5,984 bases of DNA, taken from NCBI GenBank assembly GCA_937863915.1, contig CALMID010000071.1, positions 1 to 5,984 of the forward strand, read 5' to 3'. This DNA is from an uncultured Pseudomonas sp. (GTDB lineage: Bacteria; Pseudomonadota; Gammaproteobacteria; Pseudomonadales; Pseudomonadaceae). Both the position numbers and the translations under genes were made by a program. A model generated the notes under the pieces. The model was not told the origin of the DNA and ran no database searches. It worked only from the letters and a program-made list of their open reading frames with translations. Of this stretch, positions 1 to 5,915 are shown one piece after another; the stretch's first letter is position 1, and every line of letters begins with the position of its first letter.

Positions 1-1059
1 GAAGCGCTGCAACAACAAGTCAGCCAACTGGAGCAGGAAAAACGCACCCTGCAGCAGGAGCTCGACGCCCTGCGCAGTCTGCAGCAGTCCAGCCAGCAGG
101 AGCTGGATGAGCACAACGGCCTGAGCCGCTACCAGAGTCAGCTGCACGGCAAGCTGGCGCTGTTCGAAGACTCGCTGTCACACACCCGCGACGGCGTCGT
201 CGGCCAGGCCGAGCAGTTGCGCAGCGAGGTCGACAAACTGCGCCAGAACAGCGGCGTGTTCGAGCAGACCTCGGCGCTGCTCAGCGGCTTTTCCAGCTCG
301 CTCGGCACCATGGCCGAGCAGGGCATCAGCAGCGTGCAGAGCGTCGAACTGCTGCGCCAGCGGGTCAGCGAGATCAGTCGCATCGTCGAGCTGATCAAGG
401 CGATCTCCGACCAGACCAACCTGCTGGCCCTCAACGCCGCCATCGAGGCAGCGCGTGCCGGTGAGCAGGGCCGTGGTTTTGCCGTGGTCGCCGACGAAGT
501 ACGTGCACTGGCCCAGCGTACCTCCCAGGCCACCCAGGAAATCAGCCAGCTGGTCGGCTCGATCAACCAGGAAACCGAAACCGCCAGCCGCTCCATCGGC
601 ACCCTCTCCGAAGAGGCATCACGCCTGGCCGGCGATGTCTCCAGCTCGGCCGAGACCCTGGACGAAATGGTGGTGCTCGGCGAGCACATGAGCCAGCTGA
701 TCGAGGGCATCGCCCTCGGTTCCTTCTGCGAGGCGGTCAAGCTCGACCACCTGCTGTTCAAGCTCACCGTCTATCAGCGCCTGTTCCAGCACGACAGCAA
801 TACCCAGCTCAGTGACCACCACAGCTGTCGTCTTGGCCAGTGGTACCAGAACAGTGCCACCCAGGCACTGTATGGTCGCGCGCGCAGCTATCAGCAGCTG
901 GAGCAGCCGCATCGCAACGTGCATGAGGCCGCTCACGAGGCCCTGCATGCAGCGCAGAGCAAGGACTGGAACAAGGTGCTGCGGTGCGTGCAGGAGATGG
1001 AGCAGGGCAGCATGCAGGTCAACCAGCTGCTCAGCGAACTGGCCCAACACTCAGGCTAA
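1..1059 (+). CDS. Methyl-accepting chemotaxis protein with C-terminal CZB zinc-binding domain (5' partial)
   Basis: The reading frame is open from the first base, so the N-terminus is missing; 352 residues remain. Residues about 1-60 are rich in Gln, Glu and Leu and look like coiled coil. Residues about 75-235 are the MCP cytoplasmic signalling hairpin. Its conserved tip, with [20 protein letters not shown] at about 143-162, is where CheA and CheW dock. From about 242 a CZB (chemoreceptor zinc-binding) domain follows. Its likely zinc ligands are His250, His273 and Cys276 (the [10 protein letters not shown] segment) and a third His near 308. No membrane segment or HAMP domain is visible in this part, and the order MCP then CZB resembles the soluble receptor TlpD of Helicobacter. 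CZB domains in other bacteria bind zinc and have been tied to sensing zinc or hypochlorous acid through the ligand cysteine; that role here is inference. The protein ends in AQHSG, without the NWETF-like CheR tether. The missing N-terminus could carry membrane segments or another sensor. Confidence 0.93.
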   Translation, partial: EALQQQVSQLEQEKRTLQQELDALRSLQQSSQQELDEHNGLSRYQSQLHGKLALFEDSLSHTRDGVVGQAEQLRSEVDKLRQNSGVFEQTSALLSGFSSSLGTMAEQGISSVQSVELLRQRVSEISRIVELIKAISDQTNLLALNAAIEAARAGEQGRGFAVVADEVRALAQRTSQATQEISQLVGSINQETETASRSIGTLSEEASRLAGDVSSSAETLDEMVVLGEHMSQLIEGIALGSFCEAVKLDHLLFKLTVYQRLFQHDSNTQLSDHHSCRLGQWYQNSATQALYGRARSYQQLEQPHRNVHEAAHEALHAAQSKDWNKVLRCVQEMEQGSMQVNQLLSELAQHSG

Positions 1060-1164
1060 ACGCTGCGCCCGGTACTGACTGGGTGACAGGCCACTCCAGC
1101 GCTTGAACGCGCGGCTGAAGCAGCTGCCCTCAACCTGATAGGTCAAGAAGCCGAATGACCGCAT
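1051..1164 (-). pseudogene. Relic of the C-terminus of an AraC-family transcriptional regulator
   Basis: On the minus strand, bases 1140 down to 1051 encode a segment with FSRAFKRWSGLSPSQYRAQR, ending in Leu-Ala and a TGA stop. This matches the end of the second helix-turn-helix of AraC/XylS regulators (F-x-R-A-F-K-R-W-x-G-x-x-P-x-x-Y-R). The frame stays open upstream, and an ATG at 1164-1162 would give a 37-residue peptide. However, similarity to the family stops at about base 1150, and the spacing before FSRAF is not the usual one. The rest of the DNA-binding domain and the whole ligand-binding domain are absent; the MFS leader and gene stand there instead. The stop lies inside the chemoreceptor's last codons, so the two ends overlap by nine bases. 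I read it as the remains of a deleted or rearranged gene and not as a working protein. The motif is strong but short. Confidence 0.72.
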
Positions 1165-1166
1165 CG

Positions 1167-1192
1167 CCCCCTATCAGCGCCATTGATGGGGG
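1167..1192 (+). other. Inverted repeat after the chemoreceptor gene and ahead of the MFS gene
   Basis: CCCCC-T-ATCA at 1167-1176 pairs with TGATGGGGG at 1184-1192 across a seven-base loop, giving a nine-pair stem with one bulged T. No T-run follows on either strand, so it is not a standard intrinsic terminator. It could be a weak terminator or 3' stabiliser for the chemoreceptor mRNA, or part of the transporter leader. Confidence 0.45.
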
Positions 1193-1197
1193 CAGAC

Positions 1198-1256
1198 AGC
1201 CACGCGCTCGCTCCGTACAGTGGCTCAAGCCTCATCCGATAAGAACAAGCGAGCGC
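1198..1256 (+). promoter_or_regulatory. Structured leader just upstream of the MFS start codon
   Basis: Two interlocking inverted repeats lie here. AGCCAC (1198-1203) pairs with GTGGCT (1220-1225). GCGCTCGCT (1204-1212) pairs perfectly over nine bases with AGCGAGCGC (1248-1256). The right arm of the second covers the only purine-rich segment before the ATG at 1262, where a ribosome-binding site would have to be. The two pairings cross each other, so they are either alternatives or a frayed pseudoknot. Function is inference; the complementarity is seen directly. Confidence 0.4.
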
Positions 1257-1261
1257 ACCTC

Positions 1262-2590
1262 ATGCAGCCATCCACCCAAGCGAGCAACGCCTGGCGCATT
1301 CTCTTTCTGCTGTTCCTGGCCAATCTGTTCAACTTCTTCGACCGCACCATTCCCGCCATTGTGATGGAACCGATCCGCCTGGAATGGAGCCTCTCCGACC
1401 TGCAGATCGGCCTGCTCGGCACCGCCTTCACCCTGGTCTACGCCATCGCCGGTGTACCGCTGGGGCGCATGGCCGACACCGGCTCGCGGCGCAAGATCAT
1501 GGGCTGGGGCCTGACGGTCTGGAGCGGCCTGACCGCACTGAACGGCATGGCCGGAAGTTTCTGGAGCTTCCTGCTGATCCGCATGGGGGTGGGTATCGGC
1601 GAAGCCAGCTACGCGCCGGCAGCCAACTCGCTGATCGGTGATCTGTTCCCGGCCAGCAAGCGTGCACGGGCCATGGGGATCTTCATGCTCGGCCTGCCGC
1701 TGGGCCTGCTGCTGGCGTATTTCACCATCGGCGCCATGGTCCAGGCCTTCGGCAGCTGGCGGGCGCCATTCTTCATCGCCGCCGTCCCCGGCCTGCTGCT
1801 AGCGGTGTTCATGTTCTTTATACGCGAGCCGGCACGCGGCGCCGCGGAGAGCGTCAGGGTGCAGCAGAGCCCGGTGCAGCAGCCGCTGCGCAAGGTCCTG
1901 GCGATCCGCACCTTCTGGTGGCTGACCCTGGCCGGGCTGGCCTACAACTTCGCCTCCTATGCCTGCAATTCGTTCATGGTGCCGATGCTGCAGCGCTACT
2001 TCGGCCTGCCGCTGCAGGAGGCCGCAGTCGCCGTCGGCATCATGGTGGGCCTTACCGGGCTGATCGGCCTGACTGCCGGCGGCTGGCTGGCAGACAAGGC
2101 CCACCTGCGCTCGCCACGCGGCCGCCTGCTGCTGGGCACGGTGAGCATGCTGATCGCAGCGCTGTGCACCGCCTACCCGCTGCTTGCCGGACGCATCGAG
2201 ATCGCCGTGTTCGTCGGCGTATTCAGCCTGGGCTGGCTGTTCTCCTATAACTTCTACACCTGCGTCTATACGGCAATCCAGGATGTGGTCGAGCCACGCC
2301 TGCGCGCCACCGCCATGGCCCTGTTCTTTGCCGGCCTGTACCTGCTCGGCGGTGGCCTTGGCCCGGTGGTGGTGGGAGGTCTGTCCGATCACTTTGCCCG
2401 GGCTGCCCAAGCCGCCGCCGGCGCGGCCGAGATGAGCGAAGCCTTCAAGGCCGTGGGCCTGCACGATGCCCTGTTGCTGATTCCGGTCGCGCTGCTGCTG
2501 ACCATGCTCGCCCTGCTGCAGGCCTCGCGCTGCTTCGCCAGCGATGCGGCGCGCATGCGCAGCAAGATGGAAGCCGATGCGGCCGCCTGA
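1262..2590 (+). CDS. MFS transporter, spinster-like type
   Basis: A 442-residue inner-membrane protein of the major facilitator superfamily, with about twelve hydrophobic segments, from about 11-33 to 402-420. A polar central loop at about 187-215 separates the two halves. The first half has the MFS motif A after segment 2 (GRMADTGSRRK, about 68-78). It also has the hallmark of the spinster-like group: Asp-Arg at the end of segment 1 (NFFDR, 24-28) and RMGVGIGEASYAP at 107-119. A degenerate second motif A (GGWLADK, 273-279) opens the other half. Bacterial members are usually listed as MFS transporters of unknown substrate, while animal Spns proteins move lipids; no substrate is assignable here. 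The ATG at 1262 is preferred because it puts a normal short cytoplasmic tail before segment 1. An in-frame GTG at 1220 would add 14 polar residues. Neither has a convincing Shine-Dalgarno sequence. The gene converges with gabT and shows no operon partner. Confidence 0.9.
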   Translation: MQPSTQASNAWRILFLLFLANLFNFFDRTIPAIVMEPIRLEWSLSDLQIGLLGTAFTLVYAIAGVPLGRMADTGSRRKIMGWGLTVWSGLTALNGMAGSFWSFLLIRMGVGIGEASYAPAANSLIGDLFPASKRARAMGIFMLGLPLGLLLAYFTIGAMVQAFGSWRAPFFIAAVPGLLLAVFMFFIREPARGAAESVRVQQSPVQQPLRKVLAIRTFWWLTLAGLAYNFASYACNSFMVPMLQRYFGLPLQEAAVAVGIMVGLTGLIGLTAGGWLADKAHLRSPRGRLLLGTVSMLIAALCTAYPLLAGRIEIAVFVGVFSLGWLFSYNFYTCVYTAIQDVVEPRLRATAMALFFAGLYLLGGGLGPVVVGGLSDHFARAAQAAAGAAEMSEAFKAVGLHDALLLIPVALLLTMLALLQASRCFASDAARMRSKMEADAAA

Positions 2591-2601
2591 ATCGCAGGCA
2601 T

Positions 2602-2626
2602 AAAAAAGGCCCGCTTGCGCGGGCCT
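2602..2626 (-). terminator. Rho-independent terminator of the gabD-gabT transcript
   Basis: Read on the minus strand, a seven-pair GC stem (GGCCCGC / GCGGGCC, 2625-2619 with 2614-2608) closes a four-base loop. An additional A-T pair sits at its base, and a run of six T residues (2607-2602) follows directly. It lies 47 bases past the gabT stop. On the plus strand the stem is not followed by T, so it would be poor for the MFS gene. Confidence 0.9.
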
Positions 2627-2634
2627 AGAGGAGA

Positions 2635-2659
2635 CGCCTGGCTGGTGAGCCCACAGGCG
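2635..2659 (+). terminator. Hairpin in the convergent gap, possible weak terminator for the MFS gene
   Basis: CGCCT (2635-2639) plus GGCT (2640-2643) pair with AGCC (2648-2651) and AGGCG (2655-2659), with loop GGTG and a three-base bulge. Only a short AATTTA follows on the plus strand. It may terminate the transporter mRNA weakly, or act as a 3' stem on the gabT mRNA before the main terminator. Confidence 0.35.
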
Positions 2660-2673
2660 AATTTACTGCATGC

Positions 2674-3954
2674 TTACGCCAGTTCGTCGAAGCACTCGGC
2701 GACGATGGCAATGCCCTTTTCCAGCTGGGCATCGGGGATGGTGACCGGCATCAGGAAGCGGATGACGTTGTAGTAGGTGCCGCACGACAGCAGGATCAGG
2801 CCCTTGTCGCGAGCACGGGCCACGATCTTGCCCACCAGCTCGGCGGCTGGCTTGTCGTGATCGCCGTTCTCGAACAGTTCGATGGCGACCATCGAACCCA
2901 GGCCGCGCACGTCACCGATAACCTTGTGCTTGGCCGCGATGTCGCGCAGGCCAGCCTTGAGCTTCTCGCCCACGGCTTGCGAACGCTCCAGCAGCTTCTC
3001 TTCGTCGAACACTTTCAGCACGGCCAGGGCCGCGGCGCAGGCAATCGGGCTGCCGGCATAGGTGCCGCCCAGGCCGCCCGGAGCGATGGCGTCCATGATT
3101 TCGGCCTTGCCGCATACGCCGGAGATCGGGAAGCCACCGCCAACCGACTTGGCGAAGGTGGTCAGGTCCGGAACGATGCCCAGCTGCTCGGTGGCGAAGA
3201 AGGTACCGGTGCGACCAGCGCCGGTCTGCACTTCGTCGGCGATCAGCATAATGCCGTGCTCGTCGCACAGGGCGCGCAGGCGCTTCATGAAGGCCGGCGA
3301 GTTGACGTAGAAACCACCTTCGCCCTGTACCGGCTCGATGATGATGGCGGCGATGTCACGCGGCTGCGCATCGTTCTTGAAGATGCGCTCGATGCTGGCG
3401 ATCGACTCGTCTTCGCTGATGCCGTGCAGTTCGCACGGTGCCAGAGCACGGAACACGCCGCCCGGCATCAGGCCCATGCCCGCGGAGTACGGAACCACTT
3501 TGCCGGTCAGGCTCAGGGTCATCATGGTGCGGCCGTGGTAGGCGCCGGTGAAGGCGATCACGCCGGCGCGGCCAGTGGCGGCACGGGCAATCTTCACGGC
3601 GTTCTCGACCGCTTCGGAGCCAGAGGTGACCAGCAGGGTCTTCTTGGCGAAGTTGCCTGGCACGCGCTTGGCGATTTCTTCGCACAGCTCGATGTAGGGC
3701 TCATAGGCCAGCACCTGGAAGCAGGTGTGCGACAGCTTGGTCAGCTGCTCCTGAACGGCGGCAACCACTTTCGGGTGCAGGTGGCCGGTGTTGAGTACGG
3801 CGATACCGCCGGCGAAGTCGATGAACTCGCGGCCCTCGACGTCCCACACGGTGGCGTTCTCGGCGCGCTCGGCGACGATCGGGTGGATCTGGCCCACGCC
3901 ACGCGGAACAGCGGCGGCACGGCGTTGCAGGATGGATTCGTTGGTCTTGCTCAT
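2674..3954 (-). CDS. gabT: 4-aminobutyrate--2-oxoglutarate aminotransferase
   Basis: This is a full-length, 426-residue class III PLP-dependent aminotransferase, the same length as Escherichia coli GabT. It converts 4-aminobutyrate and 2-oxoglutarate to succinate semialdehyde and glutamate in the cytoplasm. Visible signatures are the phosphate-binding SGSEA (111-115) and the AYHGRT segment with Tyr139 and Arg142. EPVQGEGG (207-214) carries the substrate-gating glutamate Glu212. The cofactor aspartate is Asp240 in ADEVQTG, Lys269 in FAKSVGGGFP forms the Schiff base, and Arg399 should bind the substrate carboxylate. These equal the E. coli active-site positions plus one. GAGG at 3963-3960 sits five bases before the ATG and supports this start. 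It follows gabD after 202 bases on the same strand and ends at the strong terminator at 2602-2626. Related enzymes may also accept 5-aminovalerate, which cannot be decided from sequence. Confidence 0.97.
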   Translation of the reverse strand: MSKTNESILQRRAAAVPRGVGQIHPIVAERAENATVWDVEGREFIDFAGGIAVLNTGHLHPKVVAAVQEQLTKLSHTCFQVLAYEPYIELCEEIAKRVPGNFAKKTLLVTSGSEAVENAVKIARAATGRAGVIAFTGAYHGRTMMTLSLTGKVVPYSAGMGLMPGGVFRALAPCELHGISEDESIASIERIFKNDAQPRDIAAIIIEPVQGEGGFYVNSPAFMKRLRALCDEHGIMLIADEVQTGAGRTGTFFATEQLGIVPDLTTFAKSVGGGFPISGVCGKAEIMDAIAPGGLGGTYAGSPIACAAALAVLKVFDEEKLLERSQAVGEKLKAGLRDIAAKHKVIGDVRGLGSMVAIELFENGDHDKPAAELVGKIVARARDKGLILLSCGTYYNVIRFLMPVTIPDAQLEKGIAIVAECFDELA

Positions 3955-4075
3955 GGTGTCCTCATCAGCCGCACTATCAAGCGACTTGGTCCAAGGATGA
4001 TGACGGGGGCCTGAACAGAGCGCAGCGTACGATGATCGAACTGCACTCAGTCTGCCGGGCCGTCGACAGGGTTCG

Positions 4076-4133
4076 CCGGTGCCACCACCGGAAACGCTGA
4101 CGCCGGGTGGCTACGACTCCTGCCTGCCACCCG
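4076..4133 (-). other. Two hairpins in the gabD-gabT intergenic segment
   Basis: Between gabD and gabT the minus-strand transcript can form two stems. The first is CGGGTGGC (4133-4126) with GCCACCCG (4111-4104), eight perfect pairs around a 14-base loop. The second is CCGGTG (4091-4086) with CACCGG (4081-4076), six pairs around four bases. Neither is followed by a T-run. They could protect or process the polycistronic mRNA so that gabD and gabT are made in different amounts. The rest of the 202-base gap shows no gene and no convincing promoter. Confidence 0.5.
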
Positions 4134-4156
4134 ACACCCACGGAAAATCAGTTAAC

Positions 4157-5608
4157 TCAGATACCGCCGAGGCACAGGTACTTCAGCTCAAGGTAGTCCT
4201 CGATGCCGTACTTGGAACCTTCACGACCCAGACCGGAAGCCTTCACGCCGCCAAACGGCGCCACTTCGGTGGAAATCACCCCGGTGTTGATACCGACCAT
4301 GCCGTACTCCAGCTTTTCCGCCACGCGGAACACGCGACCCAGGTCGCGGGCATAGAAGTAGGAGGCCAGGCCGAACTCGGTATCGTTGGACATGGCGATC
4401 ACTTCGGCCTCGTCCTTGAAGCGGAACAGCGGCGCCACCGGGCCGAAGGTCTCTTCCTTGGCCACCGCGGCGTTGTTCGGTACGTCGACCAGAATGGTCG
4501 GTTCGAAGAAGCTGCCACCGAGCGCGTGCGGCTTGCCGCCGGCCACCAGCTTGGCGCCTTTGCTCAGGGCGTCCTCGATGTGTTCCTGGACCTTGGCCAC
4601 GGCCTTGTTGTCGATCAGCGGGCCGGTGGTGGTGCCGTCTTCCAGACCGTTGCCGATCTTCAGCTTGGCCACGGCGGCTTTCAGCTTGTCGACGAAGGCA
4701 TCGTACACACCGTCCTGGATGTACAGGCGGTTGGCGCACACGCAGGTCTGGCCGTTGTTGCGGTACTTGGAGATCAGCGCACCTTCCACGGCGGCATCCA
4801 GGTCGGCGTCGTCGAAGACGATGAACGGCGCGTTGCCACCCAGCTCCAGAGACACTTTCTTGATGTCCTGGGCGCACTCGGCCATCAGCTGGCGACCGAT
4901 TTCGGTGGAGCCGGTGAAGGTCAGCTTGCGCACGATCGGGTTGCTGGTCAGCTCGCCACCGACTTCGCCGGCGCTGCCGGTCACCACGCTGAACACGCCA
5001 GCCGGAATCCCAGCCTGCTCGGCCAGCGCGGCCAGAGCCAGGGCGGAATACGGAGTCTGCGAAGCAGGCTTGAGCACCATGGTGCAGCCAGCGGCCAGGG
5101 CCGGGCCAGCTTTACGGGTGATCATCGCGGAGGGGAAGTTCCACGGGGTAATCGCCGCAGTCACGCCGATCGGCTGCTTGAGCACGATGATGCGCTTGTC
5201 CGGCTGATGCCCGGGAATGGTGTCGCCATAGATGCGCTTGGCTTCTTCGGCGAACCACTCAAGGAAAGAGGCGGCGTAGGCGATTTCGCCCTTGGCTTCG
5301 GCCAGCGGCTTGCCCTGCTCGATGGTCATCAGGCGGCCGAGGTCGTCCTGGTTTTCCATCATCAGCTCGAACCAGCGGCGCAGCTTGGTGGCGCGCTCCT
5401 TGGCGGTCAGCGCGCTCCAGGCCGGCAGGGCCTTCTCGGCAGCCTCAATGGCGCGGCGCGTCTCGGCGCGGCCCATCTTCGGCACGTTACCGATGATCTC
5501 GCCGGTCGCCGGGTTGTTCACGGCGATGGTCTGGCCGCTATCGGCGTCCAGCCACTGACCGTCGATATAGGCCTGCTGACGGAACAGCTGCGGGTTCTTG
5601 AGTTGCAT
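4157..5608 (-). CDS. gabD: NADP-dependent succinate-semialdehyde dehydrogenase
   Basis: This is a complete 483-residue aldehyde dehydrogenase that oxidises succinate semialdehyde to succinate in the cytoplasm, the second step of 4-aminobutyrate breakdown. The ALDH landmarks are all present. They are the oxyanion-hole Asn157 in TPWNFP, and Lys180 in KPAS, which with Ser183 fits NADP over NAD. FTGSTEIG (231-238) lies in the Rossmann fold, the general base is Glu255 in LELGG, and the nucleophile is Cys289 in GQTCVCANR. EETFGP (385-390) follows. The C-terminal PFGGVKASGLGREGSKYGIE stretch (451-470) is typical of GabD. A second cysteine, Cys291, lies two residues after the catalytic one, as in other GabD proteins and in human SSADH. 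The start is secure: AAGGAG (5621-5616) sits seven bases ahead of the ATG, and the N-terminus MQLKNPQLFRQQAY matches pseudomonad GabD. It is the first gene of the gabD-gabT unit and is probably driven from the region at 5609-5915. Confidence 0.97.
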   Translation of the reverse strand: MQLKNPQLFRQQAYIDGQWLDADSGQTIAVNNPATGEIIGNVPKMGRAETRRAIEAAEKALPAWSALTAKERATKLRRWFELMMENQDDLGRLMTIEQGKPLAEAKGEIAYAASFLEWFAEEAKRIYGDTIPGHQPDKRIIVLKQPIGVTAAITPWNFPSAMITRKAGPALAAGCTMVLKPASQTPYSALALAALAEQAGIPAGVFSVVTGSAGEVGGELTSNPIVRKLTFTGSTEIGRQLMAECAQDIKKVSLELGGNAPFIVFDDADLDAAVEGALISKYRNNGQTCVCANRLYIQDGVYDAFVDKLKAAVAKLKIGNGLEDGTTTGPLIDNKAVAKVQEHIEDALSKGAKLVAGGKPHALGGSFFEPTILVDVPNNAAVAKEETFGPVAPLFRFKDEAEVIAMSNDTEFGLASYFYARDLGRVFRVAEKLEYGMVGINTGVISTEVAPFGGVKASGLGREGSKYGIEDYLELKYLCLGGI

Positions 5609-5664
5609 GGAGGGTCTCCTTCACGTCGCCGAAGGCGCCGAAATCGCTTGTTGTTCTTGGGCTC

Positions 5665-5676
5665 GACCACGTGGTC
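5665..5676. promoter_or_regulatory. Perfect 12-base palindrome upstream of gabD
   Basis: GACCACGTGGTC is its own reverse complement. It lies 57-68 bases ahead of the gabD start. With one bulged base the symmetry can be extended by GCT on the left and AGC on the right. It has the size and symmetry of an operator for a dimeric regulator; the protein is unknown. Confidence 0.4.
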
Positions 5677-5715
5677 AGCTAGTAAAGACGCCGTGTTCAG
5701 TCAGACGGTCACGAG

Positions 5716-5733
5716 CGTTTGAAATCTCAAACG
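5716..5733. repeat. Inverted repeat CGTTTGA-AATC-TCAAACG
   Basis: Perfect seven-base arms are separated by four bases. An outer pair, GACGG (5704-5708) and CCGTC (5744-5748), brackets it with slightly different centring. On the gabD transcript it would be a small stem-loop if transcription starts further out; as DNA it could be an operator. Confidence 0.45.
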
Positions 5734-5769
5734 AATCCTAGGGCCGTCAGAACAAAAGGGCAATAGCCT

Positions 5770-5850
5770 GTTCGATAAAATTAACGTTTTCATACTTTAG
5801 TAGAATTCTTTCGTTCTATTCGCTCCGACCTAGAGGGTTTTCGTTCGATA
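5770..5850 (-). repeat. Three related direct repeats upstream of gabD
   Basis: On the minus strand TATCGAAC occurs exactly at 5850-5843 and 5777-5770, and the related AATAGAAC lies between them at 5820-5813. The first two copies share a longer core, [T/A]AT[C/A]GAACGAAA, and start 30 bases apart, close to three helical turns. Direct repeats ahead of a gab operon could be binding sites for an activator, but this is inference. Confidence 0.35.
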
Positions 5851-5873
5851 TCCACAACGCTTATAACTCGGCA

Positions 5874-5902
5874 TGGACTCGCGCCGCCGGGATGCGTATC
5901 AT
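5874..5902 (+). promoter_or_regulatory. Sigma-70 promoter of tRNA-Arg
   Basis: TGGACT (5874-5879) and TATCAT (5897-5902) form a -35/-10 pair with 17-base spacing. A very GC-rich stretch, GGCGGCCCGC (5903-5912), follows and looks like the discriminator of stringently controlled stable-RNA promoters. Transcription would begin about 5909-5910, a few bases before the mature tRNA end at 5916. Confidence 0.65.
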
Positions 5903-5915
5903 GGCGGCCCGCAAC

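Larger units (their letters stand above)
5609..5915. promoter_or_regulatory. Divergent regulatory region between gabD and tRNA-Arg
   Basis: I see no gene in these 307 bases. Next to gabD they hold its ribosome-binding site (5616-5621). In the middle is an AT-rich block: 5775-5820 has only ten G or C in 46 bases, against the GC-rich genes around it. Palindromes lie at 5665-5676 and 5716-5733, and three related direct repeats lie between 5770 and 5850. The tRNA promoter is at the right end. The gabD promoter should lie in or near the AT-rich block, but no hexamer pair is good enough to call, and no sigma-54 type -24/-12 element was found on the minus strand. Confidence 0.6.

Noticed and set aside
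138..767. Minus-strand reading frame opposite the chemoreceptor
   Set aside because: Ser-, Leu- and Arg-rich translation with no domain, antisense to the conserved MCP signalling region.
1214..1243. Possible sigma-70 promoter for the MFS gene (CGTACA with GATAAG)
   Set aside because: The -35 matches only three of six consensus bases and the -10 only four of six; it also overlaps the inverted repeats, so I did not call it.
1220..1261. GTG at 1220 as the start of the MFS gene
   Set aside because: No ribosome-binding site precedes it, and the extra 14 residues are polar and add nothing to the fold; ATG 1262 gives the usual short tail, though the choice is not certain.
4065..4090. TGGCAC on the minus strand upstream of gabT as a sigma-54 -24 element
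   Set aside because: No TTGC-like -12 element occurs at the required spacing; the TGGCAC is part of the small hairpin.
4079..5722. A 547-codon plus-strand reading frame covering all of gabD, and a 385-codon one (2857-4014) covering most of gabT
   Set aside because: Both lie fully antisense to clear enzymes. Their translations are low-complexity, rich in Gly, His, Arg and Leu, with no recognisable domain; this is the usual shadow of G/C-biased third positions.
5778..5806. TAATTT / ATTCTA as a minus-strand -10/-35 pair for gabD
   Set aside because: The -35 is poor and the AT-rich block offers several equally weak -10 alternatives, so no single promoter could be chosen.
5862..5867. TATAAC as an alternative -10 for the tRNA gene
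   Set aside because: The matching -35 position reads TTTCGT, and the start would be far from the mature tRNA end; TGGACT/TATCAT is better placed.
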